A stretch of 64,000 nucleotides of DNA, taken from NCBI RefSeq assembly GCF_016820245.1, contig NZ_JAFCAR010000005.1, positions 62,001 to 126,000 of the forward strand, written 5' to 3'. Below, one piece after another: positions 25,485 through 34,330 of the stretch. Position numbers and translations under genes: made by a program. The notes below the pieces were generated by a model. It was not told where the DNA came from. It searched no databases and saw only the letters and a program-made list of their open reading frames with translations. The stretch's first letter is position 1. Every line of letters starts with the position of its first letter. Source of the DNA: Jannaschia sp. Os4. GTDB taxonomy: Bacteria; Pseudomonadota; Alphaproteobacteria; Rhodobacterales; Rhodobacteraceae.

Positions 25485-26477
25485 ATGCGACTGATCTGCC
25501 CCGACTGCGGGGCGCAGTACGAGATCGCGGCGGAGATGATCCCGCCGGAGGGCCGCGACGTGCAGTGCTCCAACTGCGCGACGACGTGGTTCCAGATGCC
25601 GCCCGCGCCGGAATCCGACGCGGCGGAGGCGCCCGAGGGGGCCGCCGATACGCTGGACGCGCAGGAGCAGGACGACGCGGACCTCGGCGACGGCGAGGCG
25701 ATCGACCCCGACTTCGTGGCCGCCGGGACGGCCCCGCGCCGGGGGCCGGACGCGCGGACGCTGGAGATCCTGCGGCAGGAGCGCGAGTTCAACCGCCGCG
25801 CCGCCGAGGCCGCCGCGCGCGGCGCGCCGCCGCCGGAGATGGACGCCGGGCCGGAGGAGGCGCCCGAGCCGGAGGAGGCCGCGCCCGACGCCGCCCCCGC
25901 GGCGGAGGCCGCCGAGGCGCAGGACGCGGCGCCGGAGGCGGATGCGCCGCCCGAAGTCGAGCCGGAGGACGACACCCCGGAGGCACGCGCCCGGCGGGAG
26001 CGCGACCGCATGGCCGCCGCCGCGGCCTTGGCCCGCGCCCGCGACAAGGCGGCGGAGGCCTCCGCCGATGCCGATGTGGGGGCATCCCCGGCCACGACCC
26101 CCCCGACCGCGACGCCTCCCGCCCCGCCAGCGGCGCGGACGGAGCCGACCCCGCCGCCCGCCCAGAAGGCCCGCGTCAGCCGGGCGGGCCGCCTGCCGGA
26201 GATCGGCGAGGTGGACGACGACGCGGCCGCGCCGGATCCCGAGCCGGAGGACGACGCGGTCGCGCCGCGCAAGCGCGGGTTCCGCACGGGCTTCGCCGTG
26301 GCGCTGCTCGTGCTCGCGCTGGCGACGCTGGTCTACGTGTACGGGCCGCGCCTCGGCACGGCGGTGCCCGGCTTGGCCGACGGGCTGCGCGACTACCGGA
26401 CGTGGGTGGACGGTCGCCGGGCGGCCTTCGCGCAGGCGGTCGACGGGCTCACCGAGCGGATGCAGATCGAGCGCTGA
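25485..26477 (+). CDS. zinc-ribbon (MJ0042-type) domain membrane protein
   Basis: A 330-residue protein. The N-terminus carries two CxxC pairs (Cys5/Cys8 in ICPDCGAQY and Cys28/Cys31 in CSNCATTW), the MJ0042 zinc-finger domain. A long Ala/Pro/Glu-rich low-complexity linker (about residues 40-260) leads to one membrane helix (about 269-287) and a 43-residue tail. The domain layout suggests a cytoplasmic zinc-bound head tethered to the membrane; the role is unknown. It is divergent from ftsE and ends 3 bp before the convergent stop of the TIGR02302 gene. Confidence 0.8.
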   Translation: MRLICPDCGAQYEIAAEMIPPEGRDVQCSNCATTWFQMPPAPESDAAEAPEGAADTLDAQEQDDADLGDGEAIDPDFVAAGTAPRRGPDARTLEILRQEREFNRRAAEAAARGAPPPEMDAGPEEAPEPEEAAPDAAPAAEAAEAQDAAPEADAPPEVEPEDDTPEARARRERDRMAAAAALARARDKAAEASADADVGASPATTPPTATPPAPPAARTEPTPPPAQKARVSRAGRLPEIGEVDDDAAAPDPEPEDDAVAPRKRGFRTGFAVALLVLALATLVYVYGPRLGTAVPGLADGLRDYRTWVDGRRAAFAQAVDGLTERMQIER

Positions 26478-26480
26478 GGC

Positions 26481-29108
26481 TCAGAACCGGTCGAGCAGCC
26501 GGTCGATGTAGTCGAGTTCCACGTCCGGGCGCCCGCGCTCGCCGGAGCGGCGGCGGAGCTCCTCCAGCAGATCGCGCGCGCGGCGCGCGGCGTCGGGGCC
26601 GTCGAGATAGCTCTCCTCGGTGCCGAGCGGTCCGCCCTGTCCCGCGTCGCGGCCCAGCGGGTCGCGGCGGAAGCCGTCGCCGGGGGTGGTCGACGCTTGG
26701 CCCTGCCCCTGCTGGGAGGGCGGCTGCTCGCCGGCGAAGGCGCGCCCGAGGGCCTGCATCCCGTCGCGCAGCGCGTCCATCGCCTCGGCTTGGTCGTCGA
26801 GCGCGCCGCCGAGGTTGCCGTCGGCGAGGTCGCGCTCGGCCTCGTCCATGGCGCGGCCCGCGCGGCCCAGCGCCTCGCGCGCGGCGTCGCCGTCCGCGCC
26901 GCCGGGCACCTGCCGCTCCAGCCCTTCGAGGGCGCGGCGCAGCTCGCGCTGGCGCTGGGCCAGCTCGGAGGGGGAGGTGCCTTGGCCGCTCTCGCCCTCG
27001 CCCTCGCCGGCGCCCGACTGCGCGCCCGGCTGGTCGCCGCGGCCCGGCTGCTCGCCTTGGCCCTGCGGCTGGCCGGGCTGCTGGCCCTGACCCTGCTGGC
27101 CCTGACCCTGCTGCTGTCCGGGCTGCTGGCCGCCTTGGGGCTGCCCTTGCTGGCCTTCTTGGCCCTGCTGCCCCTCTTGCCCGTCCTGCCCCTGCTCGCC
27201 CTGCTGCGGCTCGAACTGCTCCTGCAGCTCGCGGAAGCTGTCGTCGCTCAGCTCCTGCTGCTCGCGCAGCGTGTCGCGCAGGTCGTCCATCGCCTGCTGG
27301 CCGGGCTGGGGCTGGCCCTGTCCGCCCTGTCCTTGGGCCACCTGCAGGTTCTCCATCATCTCCTGCAGCTGACGCAGGAGTTCCTGCGCCTCGGCGGTCC
27401 GGCCCTGGCGCATCAGTTCCTCGATGCGCTCCATCATCTCGTCGAGCATGTCGGGCGTGACCTCTTGGGTCTCGCCTTGGTTGCCCGCCTGCTCCTGCCC
27501 CTGCTGGCCCTGCTGCTGCTGCGCGAGCTGCCGGGTGTAGTCGTCCATCGCACGGCGCATCTCCTCGGTCAGGCGCGCGATCTCCTCCTCCGAGGCGCCG
27601 TTGCGGATCGCCTCGGACAGGCGCTCCTGCGCTTGGCGGAGCCGTTCGAGGGCGCCGTCGAGCGAGCCGTCCTCCAGCCGCGTGGCGGCCTGCCAGAGCA
27701 TGTCGGCGATCTCGTCGCGCGCCTCGGTCGTCAGGTCGCCGTCCGAGAGGCGGCGGATGGCCATGCGGACGATCAGGAAGGCCGAGGGCGCGCCGTCGAA
27801 GGCGCCGTCGGCCTGCCACGTCACGGCGCGCAGCACCTGCGCGGTGCGGACGCGGTTCTCGCGCGACCAGAGCAGGTCGCGGCGCATCTCGACCAGGGCG
27901 GCAGCGGTGGGGTCGTAGAAGGGGCGTGCCGGAAGGACCATCGCCTCCTCGGTCGTGCCCTCCTGCTCGGCGGCGTCGATGGCCGAGAGCCGCGCGGTCA
28001 CGGGCAGGCCCGCGAGCGGGTGGAGCGTCAGGTCCTCGCGCAGCACCTCGTGCAGGTCCGACCGGTCGCCGGAGATCGGCAGCGGCAGCTCGAGGTCAAG
28101 GGGGGCGTAGCCCTCGGGCTCGACGGCGAGGCCGTGGCGCCGCTCGACGGCGGCGAGGTCGAGGGTCAGCGTGGCGCGGGCGGAAAGAACGCCGAAGTCG
28201 TCCGCCGCCTGCCACGGGATGACGGTGGTGTCGGGATGCTCGTAGTCGGGCGTGCCGTCGAGCGCGATCGTCGGCGGCGCGTCGGGCGTGGCGGCCAGCG
28301 ACCACGTCGGGTCGTCGTCGCCCGGCCCGTCGATGGTAAGCGTGCCGGAGCGGGTGACGGTGAAGTCCTGCAGCGGCTCGGTCGGGTCGGTGACGGCGCG
28401 GCCCGAGACGGTCTCGGTGACGGATTGCGCGCCGACCTCGCCGTAGAGGCGCAGGGTGACCTGCGTGCCCTCGGGGATCTCCACCGGGCCGGGGTCGATG
28501 TCGTTGAGGTAGAGCGTCGGCAGGCCGGTGTGGCGCGGGGGCTCCAGCCACGCCTCCCACGCGGGGCCGGTGGCGACTTGGCTGGCGACGCCGGGCAGGG
28601 CGGGGGCCTGCGGGACGCGGAAGAGCGTGCCGAAGGGCAGGGCGAGAAGCAGCAGGAGCAGGGCGACGTAGCGCAGCGCGTAGGGGTCTCGTCGGCTGAC
28701 GCGCAGGTCAGGGGCGACGGCGCGGGCGGCGGCGGCGCGCTGGGCCATGCGCCGGCGGTGCGCGGCCCAGACCTCGGCGCTCGCGGGGTCGGCGGCGCCC
28801 ACGGCCTGGTCGTCGTGGAGCGCGGCGAGGGGGCGGCCGGGAAGCGTGGCGTCGAGGCGGTCCCGCGCGTCCTGCGCGGTGGGCACGCGGAAGGACCGGA
28901 GGCCGAGGACCGCGAAGACGAGGGCGACCAGCCCGGCCGCGATCAGGGCGGAGCCTTCCCACAGCGGCGGGATCAGGCCGGAGGCGTGGGCGGCGAGGCC
29001 CACGAACAGGGCCGTCCACGCGGGCCAGAAGGCACGCGTGAGACGTTCCGCCCAGAGCCCCGCGCGGGTGAGGGCGATCTGGCGGTGGGCCGGGGTCCGG
29101 TCGCTCAT
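26481..29108 (-). CDS. TIGR02302 family (DUF4175) membrane protein
   Basis: An 875-residue protein. Three membrane helices lie in the first 170 residues, followed by a large beta-rich region (about 190-440), helices, and then a Gln/Gly-rich low-complexity stretch (about residues 526-706) made of short GQQGQ and GQ-P units, and a charged helical C-terminus ending LDYIDRLLDRF. The family is found in alphaproteobacteria, usually beside lysA as here. Its function is unknown; its envelope location is inferred from the helices. The ATG at 29108 starts MSDRTPAHRQI. The ribosome binding site is weak. Confidence 0.85.
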   Translation of the reverse strand: MSDRTPAHRQIALTRAGLWAERLTRAFWPAWTALFVGLAAHASGLIPPLWEGSALIAAGLVALVFAVLGLRSFRVPTAQDARDRLDATLPGRPLAALHDDQAVGAADPASAEVWAAHRRRMAQRAAAARAVAPDLRVSRRDPYALRYVALLLLLLALPFGTLFRVPQAPALPGVASQVATGPAWEAWLEPPRHTGLPTLYLNDIDPGPVEIPEGTQVTLRLYGEVGAQSVTETVSGRAVTDPTEPLQDFTVTRSGTLTIDGPGDDDPTWSLAATPDAPPTIALDGTPDYEHPDTTVIPWQAADDFGVLSARATLTLDLAAVERRHGLAVEPEGYAPLDLELPLPISGDRSDLHEVLREDLTLHPLAGLPVTARLSAIDAAEQEGTTEEAMVLPARPFYDPTAAALVEMRRDLLWSRENRVRTAQVLRAVTWQADGAFDGAPSAFLIVRMAIRRLSDGDLTTEARDEIADMLWQAATRLEDGSLDGALERLRQAQERLSEAIRNGASEEEIARLTEEMRRAMDDYTRQLAQQQQGQQGQEQAGNQGETQEVTPDMLDEMMERIEELMRQGRTAEAQELLRQLQEMMENLQVAQGQGGQGQPQPGQQAMDDLRDTLREQQELSDDSFRELQEQFEPQQGEQGQDGQEGQQGQEGQQGQPQGGQQPGQQQGQGQQGQGQQPGQPQGQGEQPGRGDQPGAQSGAGEGEGESGQGTSPSELAQRQRELRRALEGLERQVPGGADGDAAREALGRAGRAMDEAERDLADGNLGGALDDQAEAMDALRDGMQALGRAFAGEQPPSQQGQGQASTTPGDGFRRDPLGRDAGQGGPLGTEESYLDGPDAARRARDLLEELRRRSGERGRPDVELDYIDRLLDRF

Positions 29109-29127
29109 GGGAGCGAACGTAGGGCGG

Positions 29128-30393
29128 TCAGAGCCAATCGGGAACCGTCTCGCGCCGCAACATATCGTCATAGGTGGGACGCGGGCGGATCACCGCCCAG
29201 TCCGCGCCGTCCACCAGCACCTCGGGCACCATGGGGCGGGAGTTGTATTCCGAGGACATGACGGCCCCGTAGGCCCCCGCCGAGCGGAAGGCGACGACGT
29301 CGCCCGCGCCCACGGCGGCCATGGTGCGGCCCTTGGCGAAGGTGTCGCCGCTCTCGCAGACGGGGCCGACCACGTCGTAGGTCGCGGGTTCGGCGCCGGG
29401 GGCGGGCTCGCGCAGGGGGACGATGTCGTGGTGGGCGCCGTACATGGCCGGGCGGATCAGGTCGTTCATCGCCGCGTCGAGGATCAGGAAGTCGCGGCCC
29501 TCGCCCTGCTTCACGTAGGTGACGGAGGCGAGCAGGATGCCCGCGTTCCCCGCGATCAGGCGCCCCGGCTCGATCTCGATCTCGCAGCCGAGATGGCCGA
29601 CCTCGTCGCGGATGACCTGGCCGTATTCGGACGGCACCGGCGGGGCCGCGTTGGAACGCGCGTAGGGGATGCCGAGTCCCCCCCCGAGGTCGAGGCGCTC
29701 GATGGAATGGCCGTCGGCGCGCAGGCTCTCGGTCAGGTCGGCCACCTTGCGGTAGGCCTGCCGGAACGGGTCGAGGTCGATCAGCTGGCTGCCGATGTGG
29801 ACGTCGATGCCGACCACGCGCAGGCCGGGCAGGGCGGCCACCTCGGCATAGGTCTCGCGGGCGCGCGCGATGGGGATGCCGAACTTGTCCTCCTTGCGGC
29901 CCGTGGCGATCTTCTCATGGGTCTTGGCGTCGACGTCGGGGTTCACGCGCACGGTCACGGGCACCTCGACGCCCATCTCGGACGCCACGCGGGAGAGGAG
30001 GCGGTACTCCGGCTCGGACTCGAGGTTGATCTGGCGGATGCCGTTCCCGAGGACGTGGCGCATCTCGCCTTCCGTCTTGCCGACGCCGGAGAAGACGATG
30101 CGCTCGCCTGGCACGCCGGCGGCGCGGGCGCGGCGGTACTCGCCCTCGGACACCACGTCCATGCCCGCGCCCGCGTCGCCGAGCAGCTTGAGCAGGGCCA
30201 CGTTCGACGCCGCCTTGACCGCGTAGCAGACGAGGTGCGGCCCCCAAGCGAGGGCGTCGTCGAACAGGCGGTAGTGCCGCAGTAGCGTGGCCGCCGAGTA
30301 GACGTAGGCGGGGGTGCCGACGACTCGGGCGATCTCGGGCAGGGGGACGTCCTCGGCCTGCAGGACGCCGTCGCGGTAGAGGAAGTGGTCCAA
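29128..30393 (-). CDS. lysA: diaminopimelate decarboxylase
   Basis: A 421-residue PLP enzyme, last step of lysine synthesis (meso-diaminopimelate to lysine). The Schiff-base lysine is Lys60 in CYAVKAASN, with the conserved DVHIGSQL, LDLGGGLGIPY, EPGRLIAGNAG and GPVCESGDTFAKGR blocks. The start codon appears to be TTG at 30393 (MDHFLYRDG), with GGAGG 6 bases before it; no ATG or GTG fits the conserved N-terminus. It competes with MurE, encoded at 43108, for meso-diaminopimelate. The TIGR02302 gene starts 19 bp downstream. Confidence 0.94.
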   Translation of the reverse strand: MDHFLYRDGVLQAEDVPLPEIARVVGTPAYVYSAATLLRHYRLFDDALAWGPHLVCYAVKAASNVALLKLLGDAGAGMDVVSEGEYRRARAAGVPGERIVFSGVGKTEGEMRHVLGNGIRQINLESEPEYRLLSRVASEMGVEVPVTVRVNPDVDAKTHEKIATGRKEDKFGIPIARARETYAEVAALPGLRVVGIDVHIGSQLIDLDPFRQAYRKVADLTESLRADGHSIERLDLGGGLGIPYARSNAAPPVPSEYGQVIRDEVGHLGCEIEIEPGRLIAGNAGILLASVTYVKQGEGRDFLILDAAMNDLIRPAMYGAHHDIVPLREPAPGAEPATYDVVGPVCESGDTFAKGRTMAAVGAGDVVAFRSAGAYGAVMSSEYNSRPMVPEVLVDGADWAVIRPRPTYDDMLRRETVPDWL

Positions 30394-30456
30394 GGCGGCC
30401 TCCGGGTCGGGACGCGGGGGCCTTAGCGGGACGGGGCGCGCGGGGGAAGGGCGCCG

Positions 30457-31206
30457 CTACGCGGCCAAGGGGATCTCGCCCGCGACCATGCCGCGGTGCA
30501 GCACGCGCTCGCCCACCGTGCGGGAGTGGTCGCCGCGGTGCAGCGTGCAGCGGTTGTCCCAGATCAGCACCTCGCCGCCGCGCCAGCGGTGGCGCCACTG
30601 GTGGGCGGGATCGGTGGCGTGGGCGTAGAGGCGGGGGACCAGGTCGTCCGCACGGGTCCCGTCGGCCAGCGCCAACGCCACGCAGCGTTCGGGCGTGGAC
30701 AGCCACAGGGCGGTCTTGCCGCTGACCGGGTGGCGGCGGAGCAGCGGGTGCCACGTCTCCGTCTCCTTGCCCTCGCCCGGGTCCACGCCGGTGACGCGGT
30801 GGAGGAGGCGGGCGCCGCGGAGGCGGTCGCGGAGATCCGCGTCGAGGCGGTCGTGGGCGTCGAAGAGGTTGGTGAACACGGTCTCGCCCCCGCTCTCGGG
30901 GATGCGGTGCCCCTTGAGCGCGGTGAAGGCGGGCGGGGCGGAGACGTAGGACGTGTCGGTATGGAAGACCGAGCGGGGCGGCGTCTTTCGGCCCACGTTG
31001 GTGACGAAGTTCAGGCGCGGCTCGCCCTCCAAGGGGGTCTCGCCGTCGGTGAAGGTCAGAGGCCCGAGCGTCTCGAGGAAGTCGGCGAAGGCGCGGTCGG
31101 ACATCTCCGCACCCTCGACCACGACCACGCCCACGTCGCCCAAGGCCGCGAGCACGGCGTCGGCGCCTGCGCCCGCGTCGAGGCGGGCGGCCTCCCAGTC
31201 GCTCAT
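30457..31206 (-). CDS. TauD/TfdA family Fe(II)/2-oxoglutarate dioxygenase
   Basis: A 249-residue oxygenase. The iron ligands are His82 and Asp84 (FHTDTSY) and the distal histidine in TLHRGDHSR near residue 223; the 2-oxoglutarate arginine is probably the Arg that follows in the same block. TauD-like proteins hydroxylate taurine, 2,4-D, trimethyllysine or other small acids; the substrate here is unknown. Its ATG overlaps the stop of the HAD-like gene (ATGA), so the two are translationally coupled. Confidence 0.87.
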   Translation of the reverse strand: MSDWEAARLDAGAGADAVLAALGDVGVVVVEGAEMSDRAFADFLETLGPLTFTDGETPLEGEPRLNFVTNVGRKTPPRSVFHTDTSYVSAPPAFTALKGHRIPESGGETVFTNLFDAHDRLDADLRDRLRGARLLHRVTGVDPGEGKETETWHPLLRRHPVSGKTALWLSTPERCVALALADGTRADDLVPRLYAHATDPAHQWRHRWRGGEVLIWDNRCTLHRGDHSRTVGERVLHRGMVAGEIPLAA

Positions 31207-31862
31207 TCGGCGGCCAGCGGCTCGGAGAACACGGCGCGGTCGAGGTTGCCGTCGACGACCCGCGCCTCGCCGAACTCGTGCCCTTCGGTGTTCGCGTTGG
31301 GCCACGCCATCACCGTCATGCCCGCCGCCATCGCCGCGGCCACGCCGTCCTCGTTGTCCTCGATCGCGGTGCAGGATTCGGGCGCCACGGCGAGGGTCGC
31401 GGCGGCGAGGTGGTAACAGTCGGGCGCGGGCTTGGGCGCGGTGACCTGCTCGGCGGTGACGACCACGTCGAACGCGTCCTCCATCCGCAGCGCGGCGAGG
31501 AGGCGGTCGACATTCGCCTTGGAGGTCGTCGTCACGAGGCCCACGGGCATGCCCATCCGGCGCGCGTGCTCGATGGCGTCGGCCACGCCCTCGCGGATCG
31601 ACGCGCGCCCCTGCGCGAGGTCGTCCTGGAAGATCAGCGACTTGGTGGCGTGCACCGCGTCGGCGTCGACGTCGCGCCCCTCGGCCTCCGCCTGCGCGGC
31701 GATGCGCGCCGCGCCGCCCGCGTGGCGGAGCATCCCGCGGTAGGCGTCGCGCTCCCAGACCCACGGGAGCCCGTGCTGGCGGAAGGCGGCGTTGAACGCC
31801 TCGCGCTGCAGTTCCGACGTGTCCGCGAGGGTCGAGATGGATCCGAGGAGGAGGGCTTTCAT
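31203..31862 (-). CDS. HAD-like (CbbY type) protein lacking the motif I nucleophile
   Basis: A 219-residue protein with the fold of CbbY/beta-phosphoglucomutase HADs: cap helices follow the first strand, motif II is LVTTTS, motif III is the lysine in APKPAPD, and motif IV is AIEDNEDGV. Motif I, normally DxDGTL, reads LGSISTL at residues 6-12, so both catalytic aspartates are missing. It is therefore probably not a classical phosphatase. Similar sequences may exist in relatives, which could not be checked here. It is coupled to the TauD-like gene downstream. Confidence 0.8.
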   Translation of the reverse strand: MKALLLGSISTLADTSELQREAFNAAFRQHGLPWVWERDAYRGMLRHAGGAARIAAQAEAEGRDVDADAVHATKSLIFQDDLAQGRASIREGVADAIEHARRMGMPVGLVTTTSKANVDRLLAALRMEDAFDVVVTAEQVTAPKPAPDCYHLAAATLAVAPESCTAIEDNEDGVAAAMAAGMTVMAWPNANTEGHEFGEARVVDGNLDRAVFSEPLAAE

Positions 31863-32059
31863 GGCGACGGTCCCTGTTGGGAGGCCGCCCCGGGGGCGGC
31901 GGGAGGGGGGGCGCCCGGATGCAGCCGGGGCGGGTGCGACGACTTAGCGCGGGGGCGGCGGGTTCAAGGGGCGCGCGGGGCCGGACCGGTGCGTTTCCGC
32001 GCGCGGCCTTGCGCCCGCGCGCGGGCCTGCACATCCTCCGGACGCAAGGGGGAGCCGCC

Positions 32060-33346
32060 ATGACCGACAGACGCGAGCAGGGCAGCGTGGGCCTGCGACA
32101 CGCCCGCGAGGTCGAGGGGCACCTCGGCTGGCTCGACAGCTTCACCTCGGCCGCCTTGGGCGTGCTCGCGGTGGCGAGCGGGATCTACACCTATCTCGGG
32201 GTGCGGGGCCTGCTGGACGACGGCGGGGCGCTCTCGCTCTTCGCCGCCGTGGCCTACTCGGCGGCGGTCTCGACGGGGGTCTTCGTGTTCTGGTCCTACC
32301 TGCTGCGCCTGCTGCCCGCGATGCGGACGGCGGCGACGCGGCTGTGGCTCTTCGTGGCGATGGTGATCGGGTCGCTCGCGATCATCGCCATGTCGTCGTG
32401 GCTGAACGCCGCCGCGCTGGCCGGGTCGGCGGCGGTGGAGCGGCATCTGGCGGCGACCGTGCAGGACTACCAAGCGTCGCTGGAGCGGGCCCACGAGGTC
32501 ACGCTGCAGGCGCAGGCGCTGGGCCGCGACGTGGGCCGGACCCGGCAGGGGTTCGAGGACCTGTCGGAGCAGGAGGCGGTGGGCAACCTGTCGGGCCTCG
32601 CGGGGCGCGGGGCGGTGTTCCGCGTGCTCCGCCAGAAGTCCGACGAGCTGACCGCCTTGGAGGAATTGATCGCTGCGCAGGAGGCGCCGGTCGCGCTGGC
32701 CTTCGCCGAGGGCAACGCGATCCTGAGCCGGATGCGCGCGCTCACCGTGGCGCCGGGGGCCGTGGAGGACCGCTCGGTCGAGTTCTCGGAGGAGGCGGTA
32801 CGCCTCGCGGGGGTCATCACGACCCTGCGCCAGCTCTCGGTCGCGCCCTTGGTGGACCGGGCCGCCTCGGACCTCGCGCAGTCGGTGGTGCTGCCCCGGC
32901 TCGACGCGTCGGACGCGGGCGGGCAGGCGGCGCAGCAGGCGACGATCACGTCGCTGCTGCAGGTGCTGGGCCAGCGGGCCGAGACGCTGCAGGCCGCCGC
33001 CGCGCAAGTGCTCGCGCTGGAGCCGCCCGCCGAGGTCGTCTACACGCCGATCTCCACCGCCGACGCGGTGATCCTCTACGCGCGCAACTTCGGCCCCTCG
33101 TGGGCGGGCGCGATCGCCATCGACCTCCTGCCGGCGGTGCTCGTGCTGATCGTCGCGGTCGCGCAGGCCGCGATCCGCGCGGGCCGCGACCCGGCCGAGG
33201 CCGAGGACGCGATGACCGTGGCCGAGCTGCGCGCCGCCGTGCTGGCGCTGCGCGAGATGGAGGGGGCGGCGGCCCTGCCGGGCGCGCGCGTGCTCGGCGC
33301 GGAGCCGAGGCCCGGCCCGCCGCCCAAGATCGAGGCCGCCGAGTGA
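32060..33346 (+). CDS. membrane protein with coiled-coil domain, unknown function (module gene 1)
   Basis: A 428-residue protein with three N-terminal membrane helices (about residues 30-50, 57-80, 94-114), a 230-residue, largely helical soluble region rich in Ala, Gln and Glu that looks coiled-coil (for example RQKSDELTALEELIAAQE), a fourth helix (about 349-370) and a Pro-rich tail. No known family is recognised. GGGGGAG precedes the ATG at 32060. Its stop overlaps the start of the next gene (GTGA), which encodes a membrane-anchored ClpP-fold protein; the pair likely works together. All neighbours on both sides run on the minus strand. Confidence 0.72.
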   Translation: MTDRREQGSVGLRHAREVEGHLGWLDSFTSAALGVLAVASGIYTYLGVRGLLDDGGALSLFAAVAYSAAVSTGVFVFWSYLLRLLPAMRTAATRLWLFVAMVIGSLAIIAMSSWLNAAALAGSAAVERHLAATVQDYQASLERAHEVTLQAQALGRDVGRTRQGFEDLSEQEAVGNLSGLAGRGAVFRVLRQKSDELTALEELIAAQEAPVALAFAEGNAILSRMRALTVAPGAVEDRSVEFSEEAVRLAGVITTLRQLSVAPLVDRAASDLAQSVVLPRLDASDAGGQAAQQATITSLLQVLGQRAETLQAAAAQVLALEPPAEVVYTPISTADAVILYARNFGPSWAGAIAIDLLPAVLVLIVAVAQAAIRAGRDPAEAEDAMTVAELRAAVLALREMEGAAALPGARVLGAEPRPGPPPKIEAAE

Positions 33347-34119
33347 GCGACGCGCGCCCCGCGGGCGGCCCGCCGCCCCCGCCCGACCGGCAGGCCTTCG
33401 GCGCGCGGCGCACGCTGCGGTGGCTGCTGTCGCTGCAGCTCGCGCTGGCGCTGGTCCTCGTGCTGCTCGACCTCGGGCCGACGCTGCCGCAGCTCCTGCG
33501 TCCCTCGCAGGCGCCGGAGCTGGACCGGCCCGTCTCGCCGGGCGACCAGACCCGCCGCTACCGCCCGCGCCGCCCGGCCCAGCCGGGGCCGGGGGTGGAC
33601 CCGGACATGCCGCGCCGCCTCGTGACGGTGGCCGACACGGTGGACGGCGCGCGGGTCCTGCGGGTGCGCGGCGCGATCGAGCCGGGGGACGGCGCCCGGG
33701 TGGCCGAGGAGGTCATCGCCCGCGCCCCGGCCCGCGTCCTGCTCGACAGCCCCGGCGGCAGCGTCTTCGACGCGCTGGAGCTGGGCCGCGCGATCCGGGA
33801 GGCGGGCGCGGACACGGCGCTGGAGGCCGGGGCGGTGTGCCTGTCGGCCTGTCCCTACGTCTTCGCGGGGGGCGTGTCGCGCGGCGTGGACGAGGACGCG
33901 CGCATGGGCGTCCACCAGCACAGCTTCGGCGAATCCTCGGTCCTGCCCGCGTTCCTCGCCGTCGAGGACGTGCAGCGGGGGCAGGCGGAGGTGCTGGTGC
34001 ACCTCGCGCGGATGGGGATCGACCTGCGCGTGATGGGGCCGGCGATGGCGACGCCGGCGGACGAGATCTACATCCTCACCCCCGCCGAGATGGCGGAGTG
34101 GGACGTCGTCACGGAGTAG
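33343..34119 (+). CDS. membrane-anchored ClpP/SDH-fold (COG3904-like) serine peptidase-like protein (module gene 2)
   Basis: A 258-residue protein: Pro-rich N-terminus, one membrane helix (about residues 25-44), a Pro/Arg linker and a ClpP/crotonase-type domain. LLDSPGGSVFDALELGRAI (135-153) is the GG-x oxyanion region, CLSAC (166-170) carries a candidate nucleophile Ser168, and GVHQH (189-193) a candidate catalytic histidine. This is the periplasmic COG3904 pattern, related in fold to SppA and NfeD peptidases. The start is a GTG whose last two bases overlap the stop of the upstream membrane-protein gene. The end overlaps the convergent lipoprotein gene by 11 bp. Confidence 0.75.
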   Translation: MSDARPAGGPPPPPDRQAFGARRTLRWLLSLQLALALVLVLLDLGPTLPQLLRPSQAPELDRPVSPGDQTRRYRPRRPAQPGPGVDPDMPRRLVTVADTVDGARVLRVRGAIEPGDGARVAEEVIARAPARVLLDSPGGSVFDALELGRAIREAGADTALEAGAVCLSACPYVFAGGVSRGVDEDARMGVHQHSFGESSVLPAFLAVEDVQRGQAEVLVHLARMGIDLRVMGPAMATPADEIYILTPAEMAEWDVVTE

Positions 34120-34330
34120 CGCCCGCGGCGCGGCGGGCGAGGCGCTCCAGCTCGCTCTCCTCGTCGAACTCCACCGTCTCCAAGCCGTCCACGGCGTCGT
34201 CCTCCTGCTCCACCGCGTCGACGGGCAGGGGTGGGGCGGGGGCCGCGGCGGGCGCCTGCGACGGGGGGATCGGGGCGCCGTCGGCCCCGCAGGCGGCGAG
34301 GAGCGCCGCGAGGATCCATGCGTGCCTCAC
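34109..34330 (-). CDS. small lipoprotein of the argH-lysA neighbourhood
   Basis: A 73-residue protein with a lipoprotein signal: [18 protein letters not shown], lipobox LLAAC with Cys14. The mature part is Pro/Ala-rich then acidic ([21 protein letters not shown]). The GTG start at 34330 overlaps the argH stop (GTGA), so expression is coupled to argH. In related genomes such a lipoprotein usually lies between argH and lysA; here 3.7 kb of other genes separate it from lysA. The function is unknown. Confidence 0.7.
   Translation of the reverse strand: MRHAWILAALLAACGADGAPIPPSQAPAAAPAPPLPVDAVEQEDDAVDGLETVEFDEESELERLARRAAGATP

Noticed and set aside
26697-29261. 854-codon plus-strand frame rich in Leu/Ala opposite the TIGR02302 gene
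   Set aside because: It is the antisense image of the Gln-rich coding tract (CAG read as CTG). It has no start signal, and the minus-strand protein has the recognisable family layout.
31885-31925. G-rich stretch followed by GCGCCCGGATGCA, resembling the start of the GTGCAT elements
   Set aside because: There is no complete G/C palindrome and no repeated cores; it is a chance similarity in GC-rich DNA.
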